The notes beneath the pieces are model-generated. The model did no database searches. It was not told the origin of the DNA and saw only the letters and a program-made list of their open reading frames with translations. Shown one piece after another: positions 35,123-49,100 of a stretch of DNA of 64,000 bases. The translations under genes and the position numbers were made by a program. The stretch is from Arenicola marina (lineage: Eukaryota; Annelida; Polychaeta; Arenicolidae): assembly GCA_964019135.1 (NCBI GenBank), contig OZ025263.1:24675639-24739638 (forward strand), read 5' to 3'. The number at the start of each line of letters is the position of its first letter. Position 1 is the stretch's first letter.

Positions 35123-35682
35123 CTGCGAATGACACCATCCATCCATAAGGAACACTCTCCGCAGATAGCTAACTGAACTTTCAACTTCAGCCATGCTTGG
35201 CCTTTTACGCATCGCTAAAACTGACTCTATAACCACTTTGGAAATTATGGAAATATGTATGCTCAACCAACGATATGATCGTTCAGTTATTTAACGTTTT
35301 CTACATCTGCTCAAAGGTTCCATTCCCAGGTTCCTACCCTCTCACCCCACCCTCTCTCAGTAGCGATGACCCGATTAATGCCATGCTTTTAACTTCCGCG
35401 GAGTAAATGGTCTTGCACAAGACGATGAGATAACAGTTCAGTTCTAGCTCTGCGCATCAGTATATAATCTTAGTGTAGAATGACCTCTGACTACCAGTCC
35501 GACTTAACTGTATCAATTAATTTGTTCGGGTCAGTTTCATATATTGCGATGGAGTGTATTTATCTTCTACCAGTGTGGTGTAGTGAGATTGGGTGAGGGG
35601 AGGGTCAGGGCCGTAAAAGTAAAACTTATTTAGCACTTTAGTTCCCCAGTCAACGAAGATCCGTTTTGATAAACGAACTTAC
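35123..35682. other. Intron, 560 bp
   Basis: Between microexon 35683-35724 and the 2.5-kb exon. No repeat, frame or other signal recognised. Confidence 0.45.
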
Positions 35683-35724
35683 TGGTGGTCGGAGAAGGTG
35701 TTGTGGTCGATTGAGGTGGCAGAG
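35683..35724 (-). CDS. Mucin microexon (14 codons)
   Basis: Acceptor tctgcttgcag above 35724 and donor gtaagt at 35677-35682 leave 42 bp in phase 1, coding LPPQSTTTPSPTT. Splice signals, phase and Thr/Pro composition agree with the rest of the gene. The exon is far too short to find by frame length. Its ending CCGACCACCA before the donor is the same as in A exons 28920 and 31952, so it is likely a shortened A exon. Confidence 0.68.
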
Positions 35725-36178
35725 CTGCAAGCAGAATGTGTATCATGGCTAGAACGCGTTTCCTTCCTCACTTTTGCTGAGACACAGCGGTAACTTATTG
35801 CAATATGGGCGTTAACACCGCTAGCAAAATTTGAGTTCCTTGCTACATAATGTAAGCAACGACCACATAATATTGTTTAGTCAGGAGCTTTAAAGCGATG
35901 TTTATATTTAACCAAACACCAGCGAATGGTTAGTAAAAGCAAGGGCTTGCAAAACGCGTTACATTTCAACTGCAAATGATATATAGTTCTAACATGTTTA
36001 ATTGACGCTAATGTCATGCATCTTATAGATATACTTATATATATTTATATATATATATATATATATATATAAGCCACGCCGATACTACCACAACGATGTA
36101 TATTCGTGGGGTATGCGCACGTGTTCGATGAGCCCATATATAACGTGACTGAGCATGATGTAGAAGCAAGGGTCATAC
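35725..36178. other. Intron, 454 bp, with AT microsatellite
   Basis: Contains an (AT)n run at about 36036-36071. Nothing else recognised. Confidence 0.6.
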
Positions 36179-36277
36179 TTGAGGTTATGGTACCCGTAGC
36201 AGTGGGTGTAGGGGTAGTGCGAGCCGTGGTCGCGGCGGCAGCTCTAGCGGTGCTGGCGGGCGTGGTAGGAGGCGGGC
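36179..36277 (-). CDS. Mucin exon, Ala/Arg-containing (33 codons)
   Basis: Acceptor cccccttaacaag above 36277 and donor gtatga at 36173-36178 give 99 bp in phase 1. The peptide is PPTTPASTARAAAATTARTT followed by PTPTATGTITS. Two Arg and a run of four Ala are unusual for this gene. The AAG acceptor and gtatga donor are weaker than elsewhere, but length, phase and composition all fit. An alternative is a GC-rich intron piece that looks like coding sequence. Confidence 0.55.
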
Positions 36278-38143
36278 CTTGTTAAGGGGGAAAGACACAG
36301 GCAACGTGTATATTGTGCGGCAGCGGACGAGGGGGTCATCATGATGCTGCCGGATTAAGTTTGTCATGAAGTTTGCATATATTAGGATTATAATGGCAAT
36401 ATCTTCATAACGTTCTTACAGTTGGCTGATCATTCAAGCTTTTAAATAGTACTTCATGCGAATTAAGCATAGGTGGATATTATGTCTTAGTTAAGGCGTT
36501 TACTTAAAGCAAGGAAAGGGATATATTTTCTTATATAATATAAAGGCATGCAATATGCGAAAAGCAATTATGACTGCTCTCTTCTGCTCTGCTATGAAGT
36601 TCTGCTGGGCGGGCAAAATTGTCGTCTTCGTCTTGGTCTTTTCGCCTTGCCATGTGGCTTGGCTTTGCAAGACCTTCTCGCTTTGAAGATGATACGGCGT
36701 CGCGCGTTGCTACCGTGTTGGCAAATGGTGTCGGCTTGGAAAAAAATGGGGATCCGTTGGAATACTGTGTTGTTCGTTTCGGAATGATGTTGTCCTTTCT
36801 GTACATACTCCTCTTGGTACTTTTTTCTTGGTAAATGGTCTAGGCATTGTGGAGGTAGCATGGCTTGGCATTCGGAAATGTTTTCGACTTCTGGGTGGTT
36901 TCAAGTTGATCCAGATATTTTCGTGTTCCGGAGCTACCTCGTCTTGGCATGGGATTTCTTCCAGCCAGATGCAGATATCCGCTTCGTCTAGGTCTGATAT
37001 CGTGTTCGTCTAAGGCTGACTTCGGGTTTGCCTGGGGCTGATGTCACATTCGTCTATGGCTGATATCGGGTTTGCCTGAGGCTGATGTCAGATTCGTCTA
37101 TGGCTGATATCGGGTTTGCCTGGGGCTGATGTCAGGTTCGTCTAGGGCTGACTTCGGGTGTGCCTGGGGCTGATGTCAGTTTCATCTATGGTTGATATCG
37201 GGTTGGCCTGGGCCGATGTCAGGGTCGCCTGAGGTGGATTTCGGGTTTGCTTGGGGCTGATATCGGGGTTCGTCTAGACAGTGGGGTTTGGTGGAGAACG
37301 GTCTCAAGTTGTTCAAAACAAATGCTGCACAATTGGACCTATATGCTGGGAGGTAAGTTCGGATTAAGAAAGAGACCCATATGAGGATTTCCCTGTAGTG
37401 GTATTGGGACCATAGTGTGCCATTCAACATTCATTCGTGAAATAATAAACTGTTAGTCATCATGCACGACATATTTCAAATTATGTTTAACATCAACTTA
37501 ATATGTAATACCAATTATGTTAATTAAATCATCAAGCGACTGTTACTTTCAACGCTTCACACACACAAATATGTGCATATGTGTAATCATATTTATGGAC
37601 ATTGATATGCCACATATAACATATACTAACATATTATGACACTGTGATTGACGCCACCTACCTGATTCTGCGGCACAGGTATAAATTAGTCTACTATACT
37701 ATTGGTTGTTGGCATGATTAATGCTAAACTAGGACAACAAGCCAAAGGGATAAAACAACATCTTCCGCTGCGTTGTCTGGGGTACATGTGGTCGTGCCTT
37801 TGACTACGTTTGAACGGATGGTGCTCCACGTAAAAGTAGAGACGGACCAGCAAGGTGGTCAGTGTATAAGTATTGGGCTTCGTTAGTTTCGGATTGAGCA
37901 CAGAGCTACGACGTGAGACCCAAGTAGAATGAGAAAAGACGTAATTAATACGCACAGCTTACTTTTGATAACTCAAATTTACACATGGTCGTGGTGATAA
38001 AGTTGTTGTTTTCGTTATTGTATCATGGGCAATCAGTCCCGTTATGTCCGTGTTTAACCTCGACAGTGTCTCGTATGAGTTAACAAACATCGGCTGTGCG
38101 TGCGCAAAAATTATTGATGGAATATGAAATGAAAATTACTCAC
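36278..38143. other. Intron, 1,866 bp
   Basis: Contains the 44-bp minisatellite at 36968-37275. The stretch 36548-36904 is open in four frames on both strands, with a serine- and arginine-rich minus frame and a plus frame ending in a hydrophobic run (LSFLYILLLVLFSW). I recognise no family and see no splice pair in phase, so it may be part of a mobile element. Confidence 0.4.
36968..37275. repeat. 44-bp minisatellite made of two 22-bp halves, about 7 units
   Basis: Alternating halves of the kind ctgatatcgggtttgcctgg and ctgatgtcaggttcgtctat give a 44-bp period. The halves are themselves alike (ctgat-tc-gg-t), so an older 22-bp repeat was doubled. Units drift by several bases, with the least regular copies at the two ends. 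Confidence 0.75.
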
Positions 38144-38185
38144 TGGTAGTCTGGGTTCCGGTTGACGGGGTCTCAGTTGTAGAAG
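38144..38185 (-). CDS. Mucin microexon (14 codons)
   Basis: Acceptor ttttgtacatacag above 38185 and donor gtgagt at 38138-38143 leave 42 bp in phase 1: STTETPSTGTQTT. The TQTT ending before the donor is the same as in the A exons at 6-22 kb. Same length as microexon 35683-35724 but no direct sequence likeness beyond Thr/Pro content. Confidence 0.68.
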
Positions 38186-40123
38186 CTGTATGTACAAAAC
38201 ACGAAGGCAACGGTGTAAGACAAGGTATGTGTGCAACTACCCAGCTACATAGTATCACGTAAAGATACTTTCGCCACAGACCTCTAATATGCCATTGCTG
38301 GTTGCGCCGCTTTTATCAATTATGTTTCCAAGATTGGCATCGTTTATTGACATCAATGTTGACATCAGTGAATGCCATTGTTGGTTTCCATCAATATTGA
38401 CATCAGTGAATGCCATTACGGATTTCCATCAATTAAACACCACAGAGGACCATCAGTTGACATCAGTTGTGGCACCACTGTTTGGCGCTAACATTGGTGT
38501 CCACGAGTGAGACCACCATTGACAACAACGAATCAAGCTGTAATACTTAGCTAGAAACGACGCAACCAGCAATACGCAAGCCAGGTATATACTGACAGAT
38601 ATAGACTCAGGGTACTAAGTTACATTCCGATCTCCCTTAACAGACTTTCCGCTAGATTTAAAGTGTGATAGAATGACCTTACTGGTATCATGATTAGAAT
38701 TGTGAAACACTGCAAGAAACTGAGTTTAAGCACATACATGGACATAAATAAGATGAGAGGTCACATAACATCGCCCAAGAAAGACAAAATTGTCAGTTGC
38801 CCCGCAGCAAGCCAACCAACAATTTATAAGGCGTGCGTAAAGACATTGAAGTTACCGCATATCAAGACATGCCGGTTATACTGATGATGTAGATATACAC
38901 ATCGCTTCTAGTCACATTTTCGCCATCATCATGGAGAGGTGATGCCAGAAACATGGCCAAGCGACGGACAAGTCATTCATTAACGCTACAATGATGAGCA
39001 AAACAAACACGGTGGTTATAATTGCACATTCAGACTGAGCGACGCATATTTGCTGTCATAAACATACATATCAAGAGGAGAACCTGACAAGATATAAACT
39101 ATACACTAGAATACTTCAGAAATGAAATGTCAACTCAGCAGAGAGACAAAAAGAAGACCAGTAACAAAAAACAATTCAGAAGAAAAACGAGCAACCAGAA
39201 AATGAAAACGGCGAGGACGAGAAATCTCAAGAGCTTGACACCAACATCCGACATCCAACATGATCGAATGTCTGAACCTCCATGAGGATACCACTATGGA
39301 CGAAACACCGAAAGGCCTAAATGCCAACACAGAATGACTAACTCGTCAAGAAAAGGATAGATCACGAACCGTGTAACTGATGCTGATGTGACGAAATGAG
39401 GAAGGTTGAACCGTTTCAAGACGATTGACGGAAGCTTCAATGTTTGAGTGTTTGTGTTTAAGCACTGGATACACCAACATGCACGCCACATTTAGGTGTT
39501 AATGTTATTCACCTTAATCGCGTCATAGCAATACACCCAGGTTATGTAGTTATCGTCATTTTATTATGTGTAAGTGATCTTTCAACTTAACACGTTTGAC
39601 ATGCGATTACATATTATTTCATCAAGTAAGAAGCGACATGTGACATCAGGTCATTCAGATATGGCGATTAAACATTATTTGAATAACAGCACCCGCCGTT
39701 TGGGAAGAACTGAGAATCCAAACGTCAGATGTTAAATGCTGCGAAAGCAAAAGACATTCAAATTAATTCAACGACCACCAGTCAAAACAACATTGTTGAT
39801 TTAAACACAGGTTTAGACATCAGACCATGGCAGAGCCGTAGCCCGGCAAAGTGTGGAGGTTATGATAAATATATTAATAGAAAGAACACGGAATCATCGT
39901 GTGCAGTATTGATTGGCAATGATTTTCGTGGACAAAGCCATCGCATGCGAAGCGCTTTCTTCATCAAGTCGAAGTCTACTGTCGGCGCCAGTGCCTCTGC
40001 TTGGCAGTCAGTAAATAGGCGTTAGTTTCTGCCAATAAAAAAATGCTGACCAGTAAAAAACGCATTGAATAGGCAAAGAAAAAGAAAATATATTATGGAC
40101 ATGCATCAAGGATTGTTACTCAC
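38186..40123. other. Intron, 1,938 bp, possibly with one microexon
   Basis: No repeat array. The part 38320-38470 has three near copies of catcaatgttgacatcagtg-like wording, a small local repeat. A 27-bp microexon candidate lies at 38683-38709 (listed). The rest is ordinary AT-rich sequence. Confidence 0.45.
38683..38709 (-). CDS. Candidate microexon (9 codons)
   Basis: Acceptor cagtttcttgcag above 38709 and donor gtaagg at 38677-38682 leave 27 bp in phase 1 (FHNSNHDT plus split codons). The signals are good and the exon would keep the frame, and it ends ACCA before the donor like many A exons. The composition (His, Asn, Phe) is unlike the gene, so a chance pair is quite possible. Confidence 0.3.
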
Positions 40124-43100
40124 TTAGTGTAAACGGGGACGTAGTAGAGGTGACGGGGATACTCTGCGAAGTGGTCGTTAGCGAGGTCTGGGAGAGAGAA
40201 GTGGTGACACCTGCCGACGATCTTGTTGCTGTGGTTACCGCAGATGACGCGGTTGATGGTAGCGACGATAGAGTTGTTTGCGTCGATGGGTGTGACGAAA
40301 GTGTGGTCGTTGTCCCACCGGAATGACTTATTAGCGTCGATGATGCAGATGTTTGCGTGGAAGGGGTACTGGTTGTTTGAGTCGAAGGTTTTGTTTGCGT
40401 CGATGAAACAGACGTTTGAGTGGAAAGGGTACTGGTTGTTTGAGTCGAAGGCTTTGTTTGCGTCGATGATACAGATGTTTGCGTTGCCGGGGTGCTGGTT
40501 GTTTGAGTCGAAGGCTTTGTTTGCGTCGATGATACAGATGTTTGCGTTGAATGTGTAGGCGTTACAGAAGACGTTGTACTTGGCTGTCTCTGGGTAGTTG
40601 AGGCCGTTGATTTTTGTGTAGATAACGTTGGCGTAGTAGCACTGGTTTTACTTTCTGACGCTGTGTGGGTAGACACCGTTGGAGTAGTACCACTGGTTGT
40701 ACCTTCTGACGTTGTGGGGGTAGACACCGTTGGAGTAGTACCACTAGTTGTACCTTTTGACGTTGTGGGGGTAGACACCGTTGGAGTAGTACCACTAGTT
40801 GTACTTCCTGACGCTGTAGGGGTAGATACCGTTGACGTAGTGGCACTAGTTGTACTTTCTGACGCCGTGGGAGTGGACACCGTTGAAGTAGCGGCACTGG
40901 ATGTACTTTCTGACGCTGTAGGGGCAGACAACGTTGAAGTAGTACCCCTGGTTGCACTTTCTGACGCTGTAGGGGTAGACAACGTTGAAGTAGTACCCCT
41001 GGTTGCACTTTCTGACGCTGTAGGGGCAGACAACGTTGAAGTAGTACCACTGGTTGCACTTTCTGACGCTGTAGGGGTAGACACCGTTGAAGTAGTACCC
41101 CTGGTTGCACTTTCTGACGCTGTAGGGGTAGACAACGTTGAAGTAGTGGCACTAGTTGTACTTTCTGACGCTGTAGGGGCAGACACCGTTGAAGTAGTAC
41201 CACTGGTTGTACTTTCTGACGCTGTGGGGGTGGACACCGTTGAAGTAGTGGCACTAGTTGACTGTGTTGTTTTCACTGTCGTAGTTGTGTCTGAAGCAGT
41301 CACGGTTGTTTCTGGGACGGTAGTGAAAGCCGAAGTCGAAGACACTCTACCAGCCGTTGTACTTTCTGACGCCGTGGCGGTTGACACCGTTGAAGTAGTA
41401 CCACTGGTTGTACTTTCTGACGCTGTGGGGGTGGACACCGTTGAAGTAGTGGCACTAGTTGACTGTGTTGTTGTCACTGTCGTAGTTGTGTCTGAAGCAG
41501 TCACGGTTGTTTCTGGGGCGGTAGTGAAAGCCGAAGTCGAAGACATTCTACCAGCCGTTGCACTTTTTGATGCTGTGCGGGTAGACACCGTTGAAGTAAT
41601 ACCACTGGTTGTACTTTCTGACGCCGTTGGGGTTGACACCGTTGAAGTAATACCACTGGTTGTACTTTCTGATGCCGTGGGAGTTGACACCGTTGAAGTA
41701 ATACCACTGGTTGTACTTTCCGACGCCGTTGGGGTTGACACCGTTGAAGTAATACCACTGGTTGTACTTTCTGATGCCGTGGGAGTTGACACCGTTGAAG
41801 TAGTGGCACTGCTTGTACTTTCTGACGCCGTGGGGGTAGACACCGTTGAAGTAATACGACTGGTTGTACTTTCTGATGCCGTGGGAGTTGACACCGTTGA
41901 AGTAATACCACTGGTTGTACTTTCTGACGCCGTGGGAGTTGACACCGTTGAAGTAGTGGCACTGGTTGTACTTACTGACGCCGTGGGAGTTGACACCGTT
42001 GATGTAGTACCACTGGTTGTACTTTCTGACGCCGTGGGGGTTGACACCGTTGAAGTAATACCACTGGTTGTACTTTCTGACGCCGTTGGGGTTGACACCG
42101 TTGAAGTAATACCACTGGTTGTACTTTCTGATGCCGTGGGAGTTGACACCGTTGAAGTAATACCACTGGTTGTACTTTCTGACGCCGTGGGGGTTGACAC
42201 CGTTGAAGTAATACCACTGGTTGTACTTTCTGACGCCGTTGGGGTTGACACCGTTGAAGTAATACCACTGGTTGTACTTTCTGATGCCGTGGGAGTTGAC
42301 ACCGCTGAAGTAATACCACTGGTTGTACTTTCTGACGCCGTGGGGGTTGACACCGTTGAAGTAATACCACTGGTTGTACTTTCTGACGCCGTTGGGGTTG
42401 ACACCGTTGAAGTAATACCACTGGTTGTACTTTCTGATGCCGTGGGAGTTGACACCGTTGAAGTAATACCACTGGTTGTACTTTCTGACGCCGTGGGAGT
42501 TGACACCGTTGAAGTAATACCACTGGTTGTACTTTCTGACGCCGTGGGAGTTGACACCGTTGAAGTAGTGGCACTGCTTGTACTTTTTGACACCGTGGGT
42601 GTAGACACCGTTGAAGTAGTACCACTGGTTGTACTTTCTGACGCTGTGGGGGTGTACACCGTTGAAGTAGTGGCACTAGTTGACTGTGTTGTTTTCACTG
42701 TCGTAGTTGTGTCTGAAGCAGTCACGGTTGTTTCTGGAACGGTAGTGAAAGCCGAAGTCGAAGACACTCTACCAGCCGTTGTACTTTCTGACGCCGTGGC
42801 GGTTGACACCGTTGAAGTAGTACCACTGGTTGTACTTTCTGACGCTGTGGGGGTGGACACCGTTGAAGTAGTGGCACTAGTTGACTGTGTTGTTGTCACT
42901 GTCATAGTTGTGTCTGAAGCAGTCACGGTTGTTTCTGGGGCGGTAGTGAAAGCCGAAGTCGAAGACACTCTACCAGCCGTTGTACTTTCTGACGCTGTGC
43001 GGGTAGACACCGTTGAAATAATACCACTGGTTGTACTTTCTGACGCCGTGGGGGTTGACACCGTTAAAGTAGTGGCACTGCTTGTACTTTCTGACGCCGT

Positions 43101-46100
43101 GGGGTTAGACACCGTTGAAGTAATACCACTGGTTGTACTTTCCGACGCCGTTGGGGTTGACACCGTTGAAGTAATACCACTGGTTGTACTTTCTGATGCC
43201 GTGGGAGTTGACACCGTTGAAGTAATACCACTGGTTGTACTTTCTGACGCCGTGGGAGTTGACACCGTTGAAGTAGTGGCACTGGTTGTACTTACTGACG
43301 CCGTGGGAGTTGACACCGTTGATGTAGTACCACTGGTTGTACTTTCTGACGCCGTGGGGGTTGACACCGTTGAAGTAATACCACTGGTTGTACTTTCTGA
43401 CGCTGTAGGAGTTGACGCCGTTGAAGTAATACCACTGGTTGTACTTTCTGACGTCGTGGCGGTTTCAGTAGTTTCAGTCGTTGTTGGTGTTGTTGTTGCT
43501 GTTGTAGTTTCTGTAGTGGTCGCCGTTGTCGTAGCCGTTGTTGTTTCAGTCGTGGTCGGTGTTGTTGTCGCCGTTGTCGTTTCAGTCGTGGTCGGGGTTG
43601 TTGTAGCTGTTGTTTTTTCAGTCGTGGTTGGTGTTGTTGTGGCTGTTGTTGCTTCAGTCGTGGTTGGTGTTGTTGTCGCCGTTGTTGTTTCAGTCGTGGT
43701 TGGTGTCGTTGTCGCCGTAGTAGTTGCAGTCGTGGTTGGTGTTGTCGTAGCTGTTGTTGTTTCAGTCGTGGTTGGTGTTGTTGTGGCTGTTGTTGTTTCG
43801 GTCGTAGTTGGTGTTGTTGTGTCTGTTGTTGTTTCAGTCGTGGTCGGTGTCGTTGTAGCTGTTGTTTTTTCAGTCGTGGTTGGTGTTGTTGTGGCTGTTG
43901 TTGTTTCAGTCGTGGTTGGTGTTGTTGTCGCCGTTGTTGTTTCCGTCGTAGTTTGTGTTGTTGTCGCCGTTGTAGTTTCGGTCGTGGTTGGTGTTGTCGT
44001 AGACGTTGTAGTTTCAGTCGTGGTCGGTGTTGTAGTGGCTGTTGTTGTTTCAGTCGTGGTCGGTGAAGTAGTGGCACTAGTTGACTGTGTTGTTGTCGCC
44101 GTCGTAGTTGTGTCTGAAGCAGTCACGGTTGTTTCTGGGGCGGTAGTGAAAGCCGAAGTCGAAGACACGCTACCAGCCGTTGTACTTTCTGACGCTGTGC
44201 GGGTAGACACCGTTGAAGTAATACTACTGGTTGTACTTACTGACGCTGTGGGAGTTGACACCGTTGAAGTAAAACCACTGGTTGTACTTTCTGACGTCGT
44301 GGCGGTTGACACCGTTGAAGTAGTGGCACTAGTTGACTGTGTTGTTGTCGCCGTCGTAGTTGTGTCTGAAGCAGTCACGGTTGTTTCTGGGGCGGTAGTG
44401 AAAGCCGAAGTCGAAGACACGCTACCAGCCGTTGTACTTTCTGACGCTGTGCGGGTAGACACCGTTGAAGTAATACCACTGGTTGTACTTTCTGACGCCG
44501 TGGGGGTTGACACCGTTGAAGTGGTGGCACTGGTTGTAGTTTCTGACGCTGTGGGGGTAGACACCATTGAAGTAGTGGCACTGGTTGTACTTTCTGACCC
44601 CGTGGGAGTTGACACCGTTGAAGTAATACCACTGGTTGTATGTGCCGACGCCGTCGGAGTAGACACCGTTGAAGTAGTACCACTGGTTGTACTTTCTGAC
44701 GTCGTGGCGGTTTCAGTAGTTTCAGTCGTAGTTGGTGTTGTTGTGTCTGTTGTTGTTTCAGTCGTGGTCGCCGTTGTCGTAGCCGTTGTTGTTTCAGTCG
44801 TGGTCGGTGTTGTTGTCGCCGTTGTCGTTTCAGTAGTGGTCGGTGTTGTTGTGGCTGTTGTCGTTTCAGTCGTGGTTGGTGTTGTTGTCGCCGTTGTTGT
44901 TTCAGTTGTGGTTGGTGTTGTTGTGGCGGTTGTACTTGCAGTCGTAGTTGGTGTTGTTGTGGCTGTTGTTGTTTCAGTCGTGGTTGGTGTTGTAGTGGCC
45001 GTTGTAGTTGCAGTCGTGGTTGGTGTTGTTGTGGCTGTGGTCGTTTCAGTCGTGGTTGGTGTTGTTGTCTCCGTTGTAGTTTCAGTCGTCGTTGGTGTTG
45101 TCGTCGCCGTTGTTGTTTCAGTCGTGGTCGGTGTTGTTGTCGCCGTTGTCGTTTCAGTCGTGGTCGGTGTTGTTGTAGCTGTTGTTTTTTCAGTCGTGGT
45201 TGGTGTTGTTGTGGCTGTTGTTGTTTCAGTCGTGGTTGGTGTTGTTGTCGCCGTTGTTGTTTCCGTCGTGGTTGGTGTTGTTGTCGCAGTAGTAGTTGCA
45301 GTCGTGGTTGGTGTTGTCGTAGCTGTTGTTGTTTCAGTCGTGGTTGGTGTTGTTGTGGCTGTTGTTGTTTCGGTCGTAGTTGGTGTTGTTGTGTCTGTTG
45401 TTGTTTCAGTCGAGGTCGCCGTTGTCGTAGCCGTTGTTGTCTCAGTCGTGGTTGGTATTGTTGTCGCCGTAGTAGTTGCAGTCGTGGTTGGTGTTGTTGT
45501 GTCTGTTGTTGTTTCAGTCGTGGTCGCCGTTGTCGTAGCCGTTGTTGTTTCAGTCGTGGTCGGTGTTGTTGTCGCCGTTGTCGTTTCAGTAGTGGTCGGT
45601 GTTGTTGTGGCTGTTGTCGTTTCAGTCGTGGTTGGTGTTGTTGTGTCTGTTGTTGTTTCAGTCGTGGTCGCCGTTGTCGTAGCCGTTGTTGTTTCAGTCG
45701 TGGTCGGTGTTGTTGTCGCCGTTGTCGTTTCAGTAGTGGTCGGTGTTGTTGTGGCTGTTGTCGTTTCAGTCGTGGTTGGTGTTGTTGTGTCTGTTGTTGT
45801 TTCAGTCGTGGTCGCCGTTGTCGTAGCCGTTGTTGTTTCAGTCGTGGTCGGTGTTGTTGTCGCCGTTGTCGTTTCAGTAGTGGTCGGTGTTGTTGTGGCT
45901 GTTGTCGTTTCAGTCGTGGTTGGTGTTGTTGTCGCCGTTGTTGTTTCAGTTGTGGTTGGTGTTGTTGTGGCGGCTGTACTTGCAGTCGTAGTTGGTGTTG
46001 TTGTGGCTGTTGTTGTTTCAGTCGTGGTTGGTGTTGTAGTGGCCGTTGTAGTTGCAGTCGTGGTTGGTGTTGTTGTGGCTGTGGTCGTTTCAGTCGTGGT

Positions 46101-49100
46101 TGGTGTTGTTGTCTCCGTTGTAGTTTCAGTCGTCGTTGGTGTTGTCGTCGCCGTTGTTGTTTCAGTCGTGGTCGGTGTTGTTGTCGCCGTTGTCGTTTCA
46201 GTCGTGGTCGGTGTTGTTGTCGCAGTAGTAGTTGCAGTCGTGGTTGGTGTTGTTGTGGCTGTTGTTGTTTCAGTCGTGGTTGGTGTTGTTGTCGCCGTTG
46301 TTGTTTCCGTCGTGGTTGGTGTTGTTGTCGCAGTAGTAGTTGCAGTCGTGGTTGGTGTTGTCGTAGCTGTTGTTGTTTCAGTCGTGGTTGGTGTTGTTGT
46401 GTCTGTTGTTGTTTCAGGCGAGGTCGCCGTTGTCGTAGCCGTTGTTGTCTCAGTCGTGGTTGGTATTGTTGTCGCCGTAGTAGTTGCAGTCGTGGTTGGT
46501 GTTGTTGTCGCCGTTGTAGTTTCGGTCGTGGTTGGTGTTGTCGTAGACGTTGTAGTTTCAGTCGTGGTCGGTGTTGTTGTCGCCGTTGTGGTTTCAGTCG
46601 TGGTTGGTGTTGTAGTGGCTGTTGTTGTTTCAGTCGTGGTCGGTGAAGTAGTGGCACTAGTTGACTGTGTTGTTGTCGCCGTCGTAGTTGTGTCTGAAGC
46701 AGTCACGGTTGTTTCTGGGGCGGTAGTGAAAGCCGAAGTCGAAGACACGCTACCAGCCGTTGTACTTTCTGACGCTGTGCGGGTAGACACCGTTGAAGTA
46801 ATACCACTGGTTGTACTTTCTGACGCCGTGGGGGTTGACACCGTTGAAGTGGTGGCACTGGTTGTAGTTTCTGACGCTGTGGGAGTAGACACCGTTGAAG
46901 TAGTACCACTGGTTGTACTTGCTGACGCCGTGGGAGTTGACACCGTTGAAGTAATACCACTGGTTGTACTTTCTGACGCCGTGGGAGTTGACACCGTTGA
47001 AGTAATACTACTCGTTGTACTTTCTGACGCTGTGGGAGTTGACACCGTTGAAGTAATACCACTGGTTGTACTTTCTGACGTCGTGGCGGTTTCAGTAGTT
47101 TCAGTCGTAGTTGGTGTTGTTGTTGCTGTTGTAGTTTCAGTAGTGGTCGCCGTTGTCGTAGCCGTTGTTGGTTCAGTCGTGGTCGGTGTTGTTGTAGCTG
47201 TTGTTGTTTCAGTCGTGGTTGACGTTGGTATCGCCGTTGTAGTTTCAGTCGTAGTTTGTGTTGTTGTCGCCGTTGTAGTTTCGGTCGTGGTTGGTGTTGT
47301 CGTCGCCGTTGTAGTTTCAGTCGTGGTCGGTGTTGTTGTCGCTGTTGTTGTTTCAGTCGTGGTCGGTATTGTTGTCGCCGTTGTTGTTATAGTCGTGGTT
47401 GGTGTTGTTGTGGCTGTTGTCGTTTCAGTCGTGGTTGGTGTTGTTGTCGCCGTTGTTGTTTCAGTTGTGGTTGGTGTTGTTGTGGCGGTTGTACTTGTAG
47501 TCGTGGTTGGTGTTGTTGTGGCTGTTGTTGTTTCAGTCGTGGTTGGTGTTGTAGTGGCCGTTGTAGTTGCAGTCGTAGTTGGTGTTGTTGTGGCTGTGGT
47601 CGTTTCAGTCGTGGTTGGTGTTGTTGTCGCCGTTGTAGTTTCAGTCGTGGTTGGTGTTGTCGTCGCCGTTGTTGTTTCAGTCGTGGTTGGTGTTGTAGTG
47701 GCTGTTGTTGTTTCAGTGGTGGTCGGTGGTGTTGTCGCCGTTGTAGCTCCAGTCGTGGTCGCCGTTGTCGTAGCTGTTGATGTTTCAGTCGTGGTCTGTG
47801 TTGTTGTCGCCGTTGTCGTTTCAGTCGTGGTCGGTGATGTTGTAGCTGTTGTCTTTTCAGTCGTGGTTGGTGTTGTTGTGGCTGTTGTTGTTTCAGTCGT
47901 GGTTGGTGTTGTTGTCGCCGTTGTTGTTTCAGTCGTGGTTGGTGTTGTTGTCGCCGTAGTAGTTGCAGTGGTGGTTGGTGTTGTCGTAGCTGTTGTTGTT
48001 TCAGTAGTGGCTGGTGTTGTTGTGGCTGTTGTTGTTTCGGTCGTAGTTGGTGTTGTTGTGTCTGTTGTTGTTTCAGTCGAGGTCGCCGTTGTCGTTGCCG
48101 TTGTTGTCTCAGTCGTGGTTGGTGTTGTTGTCGCCGTAGTAGTTGCAGTCGTGGTTGGTGTTGTTGTCGCCGTTGTTGTTTCCGTCGTAGTTTGTGTTGT
48201 CGCCGTTGTAGTTTCGGTCGTGGTTGGTGTTGTCGTAGACGTTGTAGTTTCAGTCGTGGTCGGTGTTGTTGTCGCCGTTGTGGTTTCAGTCGTGGTTGGT
48301 GTTGTAGTGGCTGTTGTTGTTTCAGTCGTGGTCGGTGAAGTATTGGCACTAGTTGACTGTGTTGTTGTCGCCGTCGTAGTTGTGTCTGAAGCAGTCACGG
48401 TTGTTTCTGGGGCGGTAGTGAAAGCCGAAGTCGAAGACACGCTGCCAGCCGTTGTACTTTCTGACGCTGTGCGGGTAGACACCGTTGAAGTAATACTACT
48501 GGTTGTACTTTCTGACGCTGTGGGAGTTGACACCGTTGAAGTAATACCACTGGTTGTACTTTCTGACGTCGTGGCGGTTGACACCGTTGAAGTAGTGGCA
48601 CTAGTTGACTGTGTTGTTGTCGCCGTCGTAGTTGTGTCTGAAGCAGTCACGGTTGTTTCTGGGGCGGTAGTGAAAGCCGAAGTCGAAGACACGCTACCAG
48701 CCGTTGTACTTTCTGACGCTGTGCGGGTAGACACCGTTGAAGTAATACCACTGGTTGTACTTTCTGACGCCGTGGGGGTTGACACCGTTGAAGTGGTGGC
48801 ACTGGTTGTAGTTTCTGACGCTGTGGGAGTAGACACCGTTGAAGTAGTACCACTGGTTGTACTTGCTGACGCCGTGGGAGTTGACACCGTTGAAGTAATA
48901 CCACTGGTTGTACTTTCTGACGCCGTGGGAGTTGACACCGTTGAAGTAATACTACTCGTTGTACTTTCTGACGCTGTGGGAGTTGACACCGTTGAAGTGG
49001 TGGCACTGGTTGTAGTTTCTGACGCTGTGGGAGTAGACACCGTTGAAGTAGTACCACTGGTTGTACTTGCTGACGCCGTGGGAGTTGACACCGTTGAAGT

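Noticed and set aside
36548..36904. Overlapping frames on both strands, one with a hydrophobic end
   Set aside because: No start or splice context, no recognised family, and four frames are open at once, which points to base composition. It is kept only as a remark in the intron entry.
25178..37275. CRISPR array or bacterial repeat
   Set aside because: The arrays at 25178-25565 and 36968-37275 are head-to-tail minisatellites without unique spacers, in a eukaryotic intron context.
37666..37671. Six-base exon between gtgccgcag and gtaggt (minus strand)
   Set aside because: No pyrimidine tract before the AG; six bases between an AG and a GT are expected by chance.
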